Below, piece by piece: positions 1 to 11,799 of a stretch of DNA of 64,000 nucleotides (positions are counted from its first letter, which is position 1; every line of letters begins with the position of its first letter). This DNA comes from Cycas panzhihuaensis (lineage: Eukaryota > Cycadophyta): contig CM041465.1 of NCBI GenBank assembly GCA_023213395.1, positions 187,061,741 to 187,125,740 of the forward strand, given 5' to 3'. The position numbers and the translations under genes are program-made. The notes under the pieces are model-generated. The model had not been told where the DNA came from. It saw nothing but the letters and a program-made list of their open reading frames with translations, and ran no database searches.

Positions 1-944
1 TTCAACAACTCCTGACCCAGAGAAGGATCCTGTTTTATCGCAAAATTCATGTGCAACAGCACCGTTCCTTCTACTTGACGCAGCACCTCGGCCGAATTCT
101 TGCCATTGGACTGAGAGCCAAACCCCCTTCTATTATCAGCATGTTCAGCCGAAGCCCTCGACATGAAGTCCCCAAAAAATTTGACAATGCCTCCAAGAAC
201 AGCCTTCTTGTGACCCTTGGAGGCGAAAAGCAGAAGCTGGTAAACGAGGGAAGGGAGGTCCTGAGGCTCTGCCCTTTTCATACGACCAAATACCTTCTTC
301 AAGAAACCCTCAACCTGATTCTTATTTAGCTGCATTTCACGCAGTATACCGACCATTCTGGTTAGCATGACCTTGGACCACTTTGCATGCAATACGCGAT
401 TTAAAACAAATCCGGCATACTCGGAGCTGCTGCTCACCAGAACCTCCCCGTCCTGACCGGGAACCTTAACCTCGGGTGTAGACATAATCAGATTCAAGCA
501 CCTGGGCAAGAGCTGAAGCTGATAACCATCATCCGAACCAGTAATAGTTTCCAAGTTTGAGGCTATGAATTCTGCCATCGATGGAAGCGAACGCTTGGGA
601 AGAGCATCTAATTCTTGTATAAAGAAATCATAGCAGTCTATGCATTTCCTATCGTTAGGGATTTTCTTCGATTGAAATAAGGTTAAGCATTTCATCACAA
701 CGAGGAGTAGAAGCTCTGCAGGCCTGGAGGAGGGGTCGTCTCTGGCCATTCTTCCCAGGGTGAAAAATAAAGCTCGGACGTAGTCCATTATTGCCTGTCC
801 TGGGTCTTGATCCCTGGATCTCTTGTCTATGAACTCAAGAATAAGGTCATTGTCTTTTGACAGAATTAGGCGCTCCAGCTTATTAGAGCCTTCAGAGAAA
901 CCTGAAGATTTAACGTACTGAATAATTTCATCGTCCAACCCCAT
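1..944 (-). CDS. FANCI: FANCI homologue (Fanconi anaemia group I), N-terminal exon, runs off left edge
   Basis: The minus strand is open from the ATG at 944-942 to the window edge, giving about 314 residues with no intron. An in-frame stop lies just upstream at 971-969, which supports this start. The protein begins [20 protein letters not shown]. Around residues 235-250 it reads [20 protein letters not shown], and near the edge [20 protein letters not shown]. These match in content and spacing the N-terminal helical region of FANCI, which has PPLVYQLLVLSSKG and a VEGT..LH..FAIK segment. FANCI pairs with FANCD2 as a DNA clamp at interstrand crosslinks and acts in the nucleus in crosslink repair and meiotic recombination. 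The family is usually over 1,300 residues, so roughly three quarters lies outside the window. GC content and CG frequency are much higher than in the flanking repeats, as expected for a gene under selection. The main uncertainty is whether the rest of the gene is intact. Confidence 0.88.
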   Translation of the reverse strand, partial: MGLDDEIIQYVKSSGFSEGSNKLERLILSKDNDLILEFIDKRSRDQDPGQAIMDYVRALFFTLGRMARDDPSSRPAELLLLVVMKCLTLFQSKKIPNDRKCIDCYDFFIQELDALPKRSLPSMAEFIASNLETITGSDDGYQLQLLPRCLNLIMSTPEVKVPGQDGEVLVSSSSEYAGFVLNRVLHAKWSKVMLTRMVGILREMQLNKNQVEGFLKKVFGRMKRAEPQDLPSLVYQLLLFASKGHKKAVLGGIVKFFGDFMSRASAEHADNRRGFGSQSNGKNSAEVLRQVEGTVLLHMNFAIKQDPSLGQELL

Positions 945-1110
945 CTCTGCTGTTACTACTGAAATGCTCTATTTTCGGTTGCAAAATTGCTCTTCCTCGG
1001 ATGCTAAATCGGGAGAAAATAAATCTGTCTGTGTAGACAATTGTAGCGCTCCATGAACCAGAACTAGACAAACTCAAAACCAAAAGAAGAAAAAGCCCGC
1101 GAAATGCCAT
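928..1110 (-). other. possible upstream ORF overlapping the FANCI start
   Basis: A 60-codon frame starts at 1110, ends at 928, and overlaps the FANCI ATG in another frame. If transcription starts to the right of 1110, this upstream ATG would be met first and could lower FANCI translation. The hydrophobic N-terminus resembles a signal peptide, but this is probably chance. It matters only if the transcript includes it, and the sequence does not settle that. Confidence 0.25.
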
Positions 1111-1180
1111 ATCTCATCGGACAAGATGTAATTGCGGATGGAAAGGGAAATTACTCGTCCTTATAATAATTAATTAATCT
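945..1180 (-). promoter_or_regulatory. FANCI 5' leader and proximal promoter, with E2F-like site and TATA-like box
   Basis: Upstream of the FANCI start, which lies to the right on the plus strand, positions 1095-1104 read TTTCGCGGGC on the minus strand. This fits the E2F consensus WTTSSCSS. Positions 1160-1166 read TTATAAG on the minus strand, a TATA-like element about 215 bases before the ATG. DNA replication and repair genes in plants are commonly E2F targets, so the site makes biological sense. If the TATA-like box is used, the E2F-like site would lie in the leader rather than upstream of it, so one of the two may be fortuitous. Confidence 0.45.
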
Positions 1181-1342
1181 CCCCCGGTAATAATAATAGT
1201 CAATTAAATTTTTGTCACTGAAGTTTGTTTCTTATTGCGTAGGTAAGTGCCCTCAAATAACTTGGAGGAGTCTCTCTATTACTAGGGCAGAGTATAAACT
1301 CCTATTTAAAAAAGGTTAAAAAAAATGTAGTGAATAGAGTAG

Positions 1343-1495
1343 TTTTGTGAGCATTTGACAAATAGATTAATTAATTATATATATATATATATATATATAA
1401 TTGATTAATATGTTTGTCAAATGCTCACAAAATTATATATATATATATAATTGATTAATTTGTTTGTCAAATGCTCATAAAATTATATATATATA
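1343..1495. repeat. AT-rich hairpin with a 50-bp tandem duplication
   Basis: The segment starting TTTTGTGAGCATTTGACAAA at 1343 is repeated in inverted form at 1411-1432 around an (AT)n core at about 1375-1398. It is repeated again in tandem 50 bases on (1461-1482). The result is a foldback followed by a second copy of its right arm, plus further (AT)n at 1483-1499. It lies about 400 bp upstream of the FANCI start. It could be a small inverted-repeat transposon remnant or a slippage product. No target-site duplication is evident. Confidence 0.6.
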
Positions 1496-1499
1496 TATA

Positions 1500-4019
1500 G
1501 TTATGCACATACATTTATATATATAGTTATGTGAATTATTACTCAAATTAATCTACTTGTTAAATTGATGTGTGATTAATTCATAAATAATTATTATCAA
1601 ATCGTTGGCATGTGATCAATTCAAAGGCGATTATGGTGGGAGAAGTCTATTGGTGCTTACAGACGGTCCACTGTCTGCACTAATACTAATGTAGACTTAA
1701 TAGCCTGAGAGTGTTGATAGGCTTTCTTTATGAGATGTGGGATTGTACCATATATGAATCTATTTGGATAGGTTTCACTTTTGAAACATGTAATTCTATT
1801 ATGTGGTGTTGTGCATTCTATACATGGATATGTTTGGATAGATTTTTTCTTTTGAAATGTGTTGTGATTCTCTTACTAGTCTATGCATGAATTTGCCATG
1901 ATGAATTATTATAATAAATTTGATTCAATAGTGGTTGTAAAACAATGAATACATTTTATAATTACTCTTGTCAATGGAATAGAGTATTGAGTCATGGACA
2001 AAGTCACATGAAGGTGCCTAATAGCATAATTATATATTTTTTTGGTTTCAACATGACATTATCAATTACATTGGTCATAACCACTTTGTTAATAGGTTTG
2101 TGCTAAACTTTATATTAAATTTTTTAATATTTGGTTTTTCACTTAAAATATTATATAAATCTTTGGCCATGTGTTGTAGGGAATGAGTGGGTTTTTAATT
2201 GCAATGACACATATTCTTTTAATTGGTGAGTGGGTATCAAAAGTTGCCTAACATACTATTATAACTTTATGTGTGTGTGTGCTAGTTGCACACTAAATAT
2301 TGACAAAGTTGATTTGGTGTTTAAAATTATATCCACCCTACAAAGTCTTTCCTAAGGCATAGGGTTTGTTCATTAGTCCACCATTGAGTTGGGGCAAGGT
2401 TATCTTGATGTATAAAACCATATTTACCTTATAAAGCCTTTTCTAAAGTATGGAGTGTATCTTACTCTATTGTGGTATGATCATGTTCAAGTCATTGGCC
2501 TATACTTAGTAGGTATTAGTTAGTTCCACATTCAATACTACCAAGTTTAGCTTGGTTCACTCCACAAAGCATTTGTTAAATTGTACAATGAGTGCATACT
2601 ATGAGTGTGATGATCCTTTGTTCTTAATAATAGCTAATTACACATAAGTATTAATTAGATAATGTAAACTTTCTTTATGGGATATGTTACTAATTACTCT
2701 TTTTTTTTTTATAATTACTTTACTATTAATCACTACTTTATTAATTGCATTGCAATTTAATCTCTTATACTCTATTATTAGCACTTTTAAATGTTATATG
2801 GATATTTAATTGTATTATGATATGATCTCCGCTACTCTGCTACCACTTCTCTTTACGGTCATGAAATGATCTCTACTCAAAAGTTAGTTAGCTCACTATT
2901 ACTACTAGTCTATTATTTAAAATAATTACTCTATTACAACTATTATACCTTTGATCCCTATGCTACTACAACCACTCTACTAAGGTTGTTATTGCTACTA
3001 CTCTTCCATTAATCTCCACTCCAATAATAGCATGCTACTAAAATTCATAATGTAATATGTGTAGTCCCTTTATATTAAAAAAGTATGAAATTTTTTATTT
3101 GTTTGGAATGGTGCAATTATTTAATAGGCATTTGGTTTAAAATGGTAAACACACTAGATAGTTTGTATTAGATTAGTAATATTAGCATTTCATAATTATA
3201 AAATAAAAGATAGTTAGTGAGATAACATATTTTTTAATAATTCAAACATTTTGTAATATATTGATTGAAATTGTTGCTTATAAAACTCTACTCTATGGTT
3301 GGAATTTCTAGCTAAACATTCAATTCACTTTTTAGTGAATGCCATAACTCAATTCTCACTCATACATATTTATAACTATGAAATGACATAACCCATTTAC
3401 TTATTATGAAAAGCAAACAAAATGCATCCCATCCCCTTATTAAAATTGAAATGTATGTGTTGCTCCATTTAATATAATTTCATAGTTACTGTAATTGGTG
3501 TACAAGAACTAACATAATGGTAGGTGGATTATATGTATAAAACTTTATTCATAACCTCTCAATATTTTCTAGTTGTTATTGTATTTGGTATATTTTAAAT
3601 ATACAATAATTATAATATAAGCAAACTTTTTTTTTTTTTTGCTATATTTTGCTATAACTTGTGTTGCTTTTCTAATTATATTTTAGGTGTCACACTATGA
3701 ACCTTGGTACTAAATGAATTATTCAGCTTTAAGTCATTGATATCTTTGTTTCATTAGTAAGTCCATGTAAGCTTACAAGAGTTATTGTTTATTTTCAATT
3801 AAACTATTGGTAAAATTTTTACACTAATATTTTGAATAAAAGTGAGTTAATAAATGGCCCATATTATTAGTGGGATAATATCTCTTTGCCTTACTAATAT
3901 AAAGAATGTTTAACATAATTAGAGGTGATAACTTGAGGAAACCTAATAGCCTTGCACCTCGTATTTTTATTTTACACTCATCCCCATTGTGCATTTACCA
4001 TCATTTATTACAAAGGTGT
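1500..4019. other. AT-rich non-coding DNA with a ~90-bp direct duplication
   Basis: No protein-coding signal or recognisable element was found in this 2.5 kb. Two diverged copies of one block lie at 2321-2364 and 2411-2457. Both carry a shared pattern of CCY TA CAAAG-like and TTTCTAA G-like words about 90 bases apart. Poly-T runs occur at 2701-2711 and 3631-3642. The short open frames here are scattered and AT-driven. Confidence 0.5.
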
Positions 4020-4290
4020 ACATCATTAATATTGTTTCCATTATTCTTAATGGAAGAAATAGAATAACAACCCTCTTTAAGGTGAGAAGACCTCTAAATA
4101 CTGCTAAGGTAGTCACCGCAAGTATAGAACTAAAACTAAGATGATTACCTTTAAGTACGAGATGGGTATTTATTGTCATCGTATCCCATCCCTAATTTCC
4201 CCTCTAAAATACTAACTTCTTAATTGATTATTAATTATTTTAATTCCTTTATTTTTAGAACATAATAAATTCCTTCCATTGAAAAGATGA
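4020..4290 (-). repeat. left copy of a ~250-bp direct repeat, probable LTR of a minus-strand gypsy relic
   Basis: This block is repeated at 6050-6310 in the same orientation with many transitions. Shared landmarks are CCCTCTTT.AGGT.AAGA near the left side and CTAATTTCCCCTC followed by AACTTCTTAATTGA near the right. A gypsy RT relic lies between the copies on the minus strand, so the pair is best read as the two LTRs of a degraded, internally deleted element. No TG/CA ends could be fixed. Confidence 0.45.
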
Positions 4291-4399
4291 TTTACCCTTA
4301 ATGCATTAGAAAATATAAGTCTTATTGACACCAACCTTCATCATCCCATATAGCATCATCTTCTTCCATGTTTTATATTTTTTAGATATTCTTTGATTT

Positions 4400-5003
4400 G
4401 CCTTGTTTGTAATTGCTTAATCCTGGTATCAAGAATCCCTTTTGGGTATAATAACAATGATTCTTTGTTATTGAACTCTGGTAAAGTTGTATGCAGCCTA
4501 ATAATATCATGATCTTAAATCAATTTTGATGAAGAACTATGGTCTGTGTAATTCATCGAAGAGGTCATCGATATGTAGTATTATGTAACGATTATTGATT
4601 ATTACCTTGTTTAATGGACTATAATTTACACACATCTTATAGGAGCCATTCCTTTTGGGCACTAATATGACTAAGTAATGAAAGGGCTTTGTTTTGGAAC
4701 AATTACACCTTACTCTAATAAGTCATGTATAAATTTCCTAATGATTGCCTTATGATGGTACAAGTGCCCATAAGGTTTAGCATTAATGGGTGTTATGTTT
4801 AGTTCTAACTTTATGATATGTTCCATCCTTTTATTTAGTGGATATTCCTTTAAGAGGTCTTTAAGATCCCTTAAGTGTTCTTGTAAGATGACTTGCATGT
4901 CTAGGTAGACTTCTATTCCTACTTTAAAGGATTTGTGTATATCAACTTCTTCCTCTTTAAATTGCTTGAAAGTAAACTCTTCCTTACTTGGTTCATCTAT
5001 CAT
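4400..5003 (-). pseudogene. Ty3/gypsy pol relic: pre-RT segment and reverse transcriptase N-terminal half
   Basis: The minus strand at 4710-5003 encodes a segment ending in LELNITPINAKPYGHLYHHK, the usual lead-in to gypsy reverse transcriptase (AKPYR.P..). It continues leftwards through VILVPKRNGSYKMCVNYSPL (about 4600-4690) and IDDLFDELH with a decayed F.KIDLRS.YYQ motif (about 4500-4560). These are RT motifs in the right order. Stops and frameshifts break the frame, and the catalytic half, RNase H and integrase are absent to the left, where the LTR-like repeat begins. The element is an internally deleted fragment and cannot encode a working enzyme. Confidence 0.75.
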
Positions 5004-6049
5004 GATTATTTCCTCCTCAAATTAGTCATGAGTAGACTTCTCTTTACTTAGTTCATGTATTTCAATTAGTTCTTCTTTATTTTGTTCCAACATATTAGTT
5101 AATTTTTCTTTAATTTATCCAATAATTTCTTTAAAGTCATACTTTCAATATTTAACCCTCAAATTTGTAAAGGCCTTATTAGTGTGTTTATCAGAATGCT
5201 CATCCCACCACTTTTGAATCCTTTTATTGGAGTTTATGGGGGAAATTATTGATAATATTTTCCAAGAATATATCTTAGAAGTTTGGTAATACCAATTATA
5301 AAACTACTTAAGAGCCTCACCATCAAAATATAGCTTAATAATCTTCTTTTAATGTTTAGTGGGTGATTTTATATTGTGCATCAATCATGTCCAACCTTGC
5401 TATAAGCTTAGCTCTTCCAACCTTAGTGAAAATTAGAGTATCTATTTTAAATGTTTACTAAATAATTATAAAAATAATTACTTTTTAAGAAAAAAATAAG
5501 GCCAAAAAAGACCTTTATTGCCAAAATAAGAATAGCTTGTATTTTAACCCTAAACATTGAATGAAACCCCCTTTAATATAAATGAAATTAAAAATTACTT
5601 ATAATAAATTTAGTTTAAGGTAATTTAGTGACTTGTAGCTTATGCAATGATATTTTAAATTTGATTAAAATTTAGGATTTTGAGGGATAACAATGATACC
5701 TATCACTAATTTATTAATAACCTTTGAACATGATATCCAATTTAAATAAAACTACTTTTAACTAAAAATAGACTTCAATATGTACCTATTCAAAAAATCG
5801 AAGGTCTATTGTAGGCCCTATTATAATTATTGAAATTATAGTAGCAATTTTTTAGACATATAAACAGTAACAAGTAATGAGTCGAGATTGAAACCCTTTT
5901 AAATCTTGTAATTTTGCCCCAAAACTAATAGTATAACCACTTAAAATTTGTAAAATATGTTTTCTTGTCTTAAATATGTGGTCTTTTTCCTATACCTGGT
6001 TATTTATACCCTTGATATGATAGATAAGTGATAAAAAATTAATTGGCCA
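5004..6049 (-). other. presumed gag/protease remnant upstream of the gypsy RT, unreadable
   Basis: Between the pre-RT segment and the right-hand LTR-like repeat the minus strand shows only short broken frames. One stretch near 5150-5330 is unusually rich in Trp, Tyr and Lys. Its place suggests decayed gag and protease, but no zinc knuckle or protease motif could be read. Confidence 0.3.
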
Positions 6050-6310
6050 AAATCACACTCTAATATCGATTGTTGCCACCCTCCTTAGTGGAAGTAATAA
6101 AATAGTATCCCTCTTTGAGGTAAAGAGGCCTCCAAAATGTTGTTAAGATAGTCACCTTGAGTATAGAACCAAAATTAAGATAATTATCCTTGAGTATAAG
6201 ATGGGTAACTATAGTCATCTTAGCCCACCCCTAATTTCCCCTCAAAATATCAACTTCTTAATTGAATATTAATTATTCCAATTCCTTTATTTTTTGAATA
6301 TAACAAATGT
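6050..6310 (-). repeat. right copy of the ~250-bp direct repeat, probable 5' LTR of the minus-strand gypsy relic
   Basis: This is the partner of the repeat at 4020-4290. It differs mostly by transitions and small indels. With the pol relic between the copies on the minus strand, this copy would be the 5' LTR. Confidence 0.45.
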
Positions 6311-8899
6311 CCTTGAACCTCGTATATTTGTTTGGAAGCTTATTCACTTTCCCTATGGCTAAGTTCTTTGTCACTACTCCAACTTCAACATTTATAACTT
6401 GAACTATAACTTAGATATCACCATTTTCCTTATGTGGAATATATACTTGCATAATCCCATTTATGACCTTTTATAGTTTTTTAAGCATAGTTGAACACTA
6501 AGTCAAAGTAATATATATTGATAATAATTTATCTCTTTGACACAATGAGAATTCATTTGGGATAACTTAATAGTCAAGTCATTTGTTTGATGTATGATTA
6601 TAGGTATAGTCCATGAATATGCCTTTATAATAATATGCCTCTAATATCATTAGGTACCTACTCTTTAATAATTTGGCTAATTATATATCCTTTTCGCTTT
6701 TCCAGTTATCGTTTGCATAACTTATAACTAGATATTACTCAAATTTGATCTTTGAAATATGTAGAAAACCTTTAATGCCTACCTCTAAGATCTCATAAAT
6801 TACAATACTAAAAATAAAGTTTTGAAAGTTAATTAGGTTTTGATATTTGAAATGAAATCATGATGGTGGCCTTGAAAATCATTTTGATTAGTATATCTTA
6901 CGAAAAAAAAAATTGACCCTATCCATTCTTAGAAGTCTAACAACCTGGAAACCATTAATGTGTTTATTCTAATATCAATTTGAGCATGAAACTCAAATTG
7001 GTATTATAATAAACATATAGACGAACTCAAATGAAGCTTACATAGATAATTACATCTTTGGAATGGACTTAAAATAGATATTTCTTAATAAAATTTCATC
7101 GAACACTAAATCAAGTTCACAAACCCTACCTTAACACTTTCCTATAACAAAGCTTGAAAATTTATTAGCTCAACAACTTAAGAATATATAAAAAGTTCCA
7201 CATAGAGTTATTTTATTAATTGAATGAGTCCTTTTACATCGAAGTCCTTGAGGATGAGGGCTAAAACTTAGAGAGATAAAATAAGAGATTGAGTATTTGA
7301 GACCAATCCTTTAATTATCAATTACAATGACCAAAAGGGATGATGATGATACTTTGACCAATAAAACTCTCATATGTTTATGGGATCTACCCTTGGGATA
7401 AAGATTCTTATAGCATAATAGATCTCTTAAACCCCGAAAAAATATTCCTTATAGGTAAAAATTCTTAACTTGCACTATGTTCTTACTCTCATACTCATGA
7501 TATTTGTATGATATAATGTGTCTTACATTTATAGAGAAGTGTGGAGAAAAATAGTTAGATAGTAATGCTCCTAATGGAAATATTATATCTAAGTGAAATT
7601 CTTGGAGAGCATGCCATGTAGAAGAATAATGTCCAAGTTTAAAGACATAGTTGAGAAGTTATAATGTAGTTATGTCATAACTAAGCGTTAAGGTAATGTA
7701 GAAGCCCAATGCTTGTTCATGCTTAACAAATGTCTTTATATACCCTCTACATGCGTAATATGGATGAGAATGGGCCAAGCAAATAAGAGTATGCTCCACT
7801 TATGCTATAGTCTCCCTATACTTAGTTATGGTTCCATCAACCTATCTGTGCAAGATGTGGATGTTCTTCCTCCAAGTCATGTGTATGCATATATAAGCTA
7901 CAAGTGTGTACATGTAAGTTGTGAGCATACACATGTCATTTAGTCTTCTAGCGTAAGTTGTACTAAATATGGTTATAACTACTAATATTATATATATCCC
8001 AACATTATTATCTATATATGTATAAGTATACTATCTTAACACATTAAATCCTATATTTCTTAATGAGAATTGATTAATAATATACCATTATTTTAATATA
8101 TATTTATACCATAGTTCCATAGTATTATCTTGAACCTATCTAAGTGTTACACTTGCATTGTACTTTTATTCCTATACCAGAACATTAATTAAGTTGTTAT
8201 CAATTCCTTTTAGCATAAGTACGAATGGAGCATATTACTTTATTTGAGAGATATGAGAAGTATTTTCTAGCTCTATTTATGATATCCATTTTACTTGGCA
8301 TGGATATTGTCATTTCCTATATATGAAATAGATGAACTCAAATCTTATTTTCCTCACCTTAATATCATGAAGTGTATCCATAGTCATTGGAGGTTGGAAA
8401 TCTAACATTAGGTCTCTTAAATGTATGATTGGTTTGTCAGCCTCTTACTCCAAATTGGTTATCTTATATAACTGCAAGTTATTTGTATTAACCATTAGAT
8501 GTACCCCAATTAAGGTAGGAGACTAAGTTCACAAGTAATAGTCCTAATCATCTATGTGACAGCATATATGTTATATCTTATAGGTTTGAGTTTATAATGA
8601 AATATCCCTTTAAACATTTATTTGTCAAAGTGCAACTAGACTTTATCTCTAACTTTGAAATATAAGACCAACTTATGTTTATCATGAAATTCCATTTATT
8701 TCCCTTGTTTCTTAAAAAATGCTTTGTTAATCTTTAAATAAAGTTTGTTTAAGTTATAAATAAATGATATTACTTTATCTTTCTTGTATTATAAACAATG
8801 GCATGTTTCACTCGGAAGAGTCAAAGGAAACTCATTTGTAGCTTTAAGTTGAAATCTCAAATAAACCTTAAATGTTAAATGAGATGGATATGTATGTAT
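6311..8899. other. AT-rich non-coding repeats; foldback at 6961-7015
   Basis: No coding region was recognised. A near-perfect inverted repeat lies at 6961-6984 and 6992-7015 (24-base arms, 2 mismatches, 7-base loop). The right part, about 8200-8899, probably contains the decayed C-terminal end of the integrase of the minus-strand gypsy element that follows. No residues there could be aligned with confidence. Confidence 0.4.
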
Positions 8900-9330
8900 C
8901 CCTATGGTATAGGCATGTTGAATATGTCAAAGTGTTCTTTAGGTTTCCTTTGTTGTAGATATATTCTAAGCATTTGTCTATGGATGAAAGGCTATTAAGA
9001 ACTTAAGGTTTATCTCTAACATCTACCATCATATTATTTAAAAGGATGATTGAAAACCTTCAATCCCTCTTTGATGTGATAGTCATAGGAATCCTAAACT
9101 ACACCGAAATATACTTAAAGAAAATATATGGTGTGCCTTGGGTATTAGGCATCTTTTTATAAGGTATGAAGGTGGTCATTTTATTGAATCTATCTATTAC
9201 CACTAAGATTGTATCATTCTATATCTAAGTTAGTAGTAGCCTATTAATATTGATTCTCAAGGCCATGAAGTTATAAATAGTGGTGCTTAGAGTCTTTTAT
9301 ATTCCTTAGCTTGGATTTGCTACATAAGGA
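8900..9330 (-). pseudogene. Ty3/gypsy integrase core relic
   Basis: On the minus strand around 9157-9226 the sequence reads NDTILVVIDRFNKMTTFIPY. This is the start of the gypsy integrase catalytic core (D.I.VVVDR.SKM..F.P). It is followed leftwards by FFKYIF.....PMTITSKRD, the region carrying the second catalytic aspartate (SDRD in intact elements). Frameshifts and stops occur between the blocks. It is collinear with the RT relic at 10000-10560 in the same orientation, so both belong to one minus-strand element. Confidence 0.78.
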
Positions 9331-9999
9331 ATGCTACCTAGTATATACTTGAACATTTTGTTTCACCCTTATCTAAAAGAAAAAAATTTAAAGGTGTTAA
9401 GGGGTTTTGCCCACGTGAAGTGTCCATTATATATTGATAAACATGGTTCATTTAAGAGTTCTTACCTTGCACTCCTCTTTAGAGCATATAAGATGCCTAA
9501 CCTATATAGATATCTATTCTTAAGCTTGGATTCTATAAATAGTTATTACTGTACTTATGTTGTTTCTTAAGTGATAAACTATAGTTATTTAAAATTTTTA
9601 TCATTTAAGTATAATTCCCCTTACTCTTCAAATCCAAAATATTTGGTCTTTCATAATAAAAGTTAGAGTACTAACCATAGGCCTACTTAATAAGTTCTCT
9701 AGAAGTTAGTACTTCTTCCTTTCTTAAACATGATAACAAAGATAATCCATTGTAAGTAAGAGGTCTATCTCATATATGCATATTATTGGATTTTTGTTTA
9801 AGATGTGTGAACTTATAAAGGTTGGTGATCTATATACTCCACTATCTCTTTGTTTGGGAGTATGTCTCCAATAGTCCAATGCTTATACTAATGCATATAA
9901 CTCCTTATCATAGGTGCTCTATTTTGGTCTATCTAATGAGAATGTTTCTAAATTACATTCTTTGGATTCCTCTCCCTACATAAGTATGCCACCCATTAC
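9331..9999 (-). pseudogene. presumed RNase H / integrase zinc-finger interval of the same gypsy relic
   Basis: This interval lies between recognisable RT and integrase blocks of one minus-strand gypsy element. By position it should hold RNase H and the H2C2 integrase zinc finger. The frames are too decayed to name residues. Confidence 0.35.
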
Positions 10000-10560
10000 A
10001 TATATGAACCATCACTTTCTAACTTACCTCTTCTAATAGGTAAAATGCATCATCTTGCAACTTTCCTTATGTAAAATGAGTATTCTTGTTTTTCATGAAG
10101 TATAGTGGAAGTGTCATTTATGAATATCATAAGATGATCTCCTTATAGAGGTTTACTCACCCAAGGGAGCTCTTTAATTAAGTGAGCGACTTTAGAGACA
10201 ACCAATCATTGAGTACTTGGGTTTTTTATGGATCAACATGTACTCCTTCCTCATTGATAATGAATCCTAAATAAACAACCTATTACAATCTAAAAGAATG
10301 CTTCTTTAAATTAGCTTGTAGTTTATGTATTTTAAGCTTGTCTAATACTAAATATAGATGTCCTATGTGCTCTTCCCATGACTTATTATATATGCATATG
10401 TCATTCAAATATACCAATACATGAGTCTATATCTACAACTTTAAGATGTTATCTATAATATGCATAAATATAGTTGAGGCATTGGTGAATCCAAACTATA
10501 TTACTAACCACTTATATAGTCAAGATTTTTTTTAAAAACATTATCTTACTTCACCTTAAC
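10000..10560 (-). pseudogene. Ty3/gypsy reverse transcriptase relic, catalytic region
   Basis: Minus-strand translation at about 10330-10425 gives VLVYLNDICIYNKSWEEH followed by IGHLYLVLDKLKIHKLQANL. This is the RT motif around the catalytic YxDD box, here changed to YLND, and the segment after it. Further left, 10135-10255 gives INEEGVHVDP and a degraded LRSFLGL-like connection segment. The order fits gypsy RT and the integrase relic to the left. The missing catalytic aspartate and the stops make it non-functional. Confidence 0.8.
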
Positions 10561-11124
10561 TTGGCGACTTCCATTTATGGATGTATATCTCTTTGTTATT
10601 ACTCCTCTATAGATGATAAATAAGCACTTTCTTTCACAAGATTAGAAGAATAAGACTTTGAGCTATATTGGCCAACCTTTTGGCTGGAGAAATAGGTACT
10701 AAAGATAATATACTATATAATGTAGGTAATTTATATTTTTCCCCATCATTAGTAAATGTATACATTTTTTTTTTACTATAATATATGACAAACCTCTTAT
10801 ATTGATAGGGCTTTCTAGGCAAGATGCCATGGCAGCCCATATTTGTAACATCGCATTATGCATCATTAATAATGAATTGATCACATATTTAACTATGTAT
10901 ATTTTATCCACTTTATTTATGCATCTCCCTATCTTGATCTATAATATCCCATGGCATACATTATATATTTATTATGCATTTCCTTATATACATTTCATTA
11001 TACATGTGGTACTTCGTATTCCATCTTACATTAAGACGTAACCACCACTTTTCTTGTAAAATAGGAACCTAATGACATTACCCATTGAGTATGAGGTATG
11101 TACTATGGTACAATATATTTTTCA
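10561..11124. other. AT-rich sequence between gypsy and copia relics
   Basis: The left part is probably the decayed N-terminal RT and upstream region of the minus-strand gypsy element. No motif could be read. Open frames on both strands here are AT-driven and overlap one another. Confidence 0.35.
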
Positions 11125-11504
11125 TGTTAAGATTATTGCAAATATGAGTAAAATCAAAGTGAAAAATAACAAGTAAATAAGAGTAAGAGGTCACAATTAC
11201 ACAATGAGTTATAATAAATAATCTTGTAATAGATCATAATTGAATACAACAAGTCCTCAATCTGCTCTCATTACATCAACTAATCACTTCATTGAATTAA
11301 TGAGAGTGAGATCACTCATTAACAATAAGCGTGTGGACAAAGAGTAAAGTAGTAAAGTAAGGAAACATCAAGGTATAACTCATGGATGCTTTTGCATGTA
11401 AGAGAATAAATATAGAAATATAACTCTCGAGAGAACCTACCCAACATGGCTCATTAGTTAAGCCAAAGAAAATAATGAGTAAGAATTAGATATTATTTTT
11501 AATA
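11125..11504 (-). repeat. 3' LTR of the truncated copia
   Basis: The plus-strand left end TGTTAAGATTATTGC and the right end TATTATTTTTAATA are near-inverted copies, as expected for copia LTR termini (TGTTAA...TTAACA with TG decayed to TA). On the minus strand the LTR is preceded by a purine run, GAGGGGG, the likely polypurine tract. Confidence 0.65.
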
Positions 11505-11799
11505 CCCCCTCATAATATGTAATTTATTATGCTTTTTAAACCTCTCAAACTTCTCATAACTTAACGCCTTAATGAGAATGCCATCAAGTTGATCATCAGT
11601 TGGATAATAGACCAACTTAACTACTTTATATTGCACTTGATCTCAAATAAAGTGATGATAAACTTCCACATATTTTATCTTAGCTTGGAATAATAGATTC
11701 TTTAAAATATGGATTGCACCTTAATTGTTACAAAACAATAGTATAGGATCATCTTGCAGAAGTTCAAAGCGACCAAATAACCTCCTCAATCAAATTATT

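Noticed and set aside
5130-5400. Trp/Tyr-rich minus-strand stretch that could recall an endogenous pararetrovirus coat or movement region
   Set aside because: Its position upstream of a gypsy RT between LTR-like repeats explains it better, and no pararetrovirus motif could be read.
1500-8200. Possible tRNA genes, satellites or organelle-derived DNA
   Set aside because: No cloverleaf, A/B box, satellite periodicity or plastid/mitochondrial gene was recognised.
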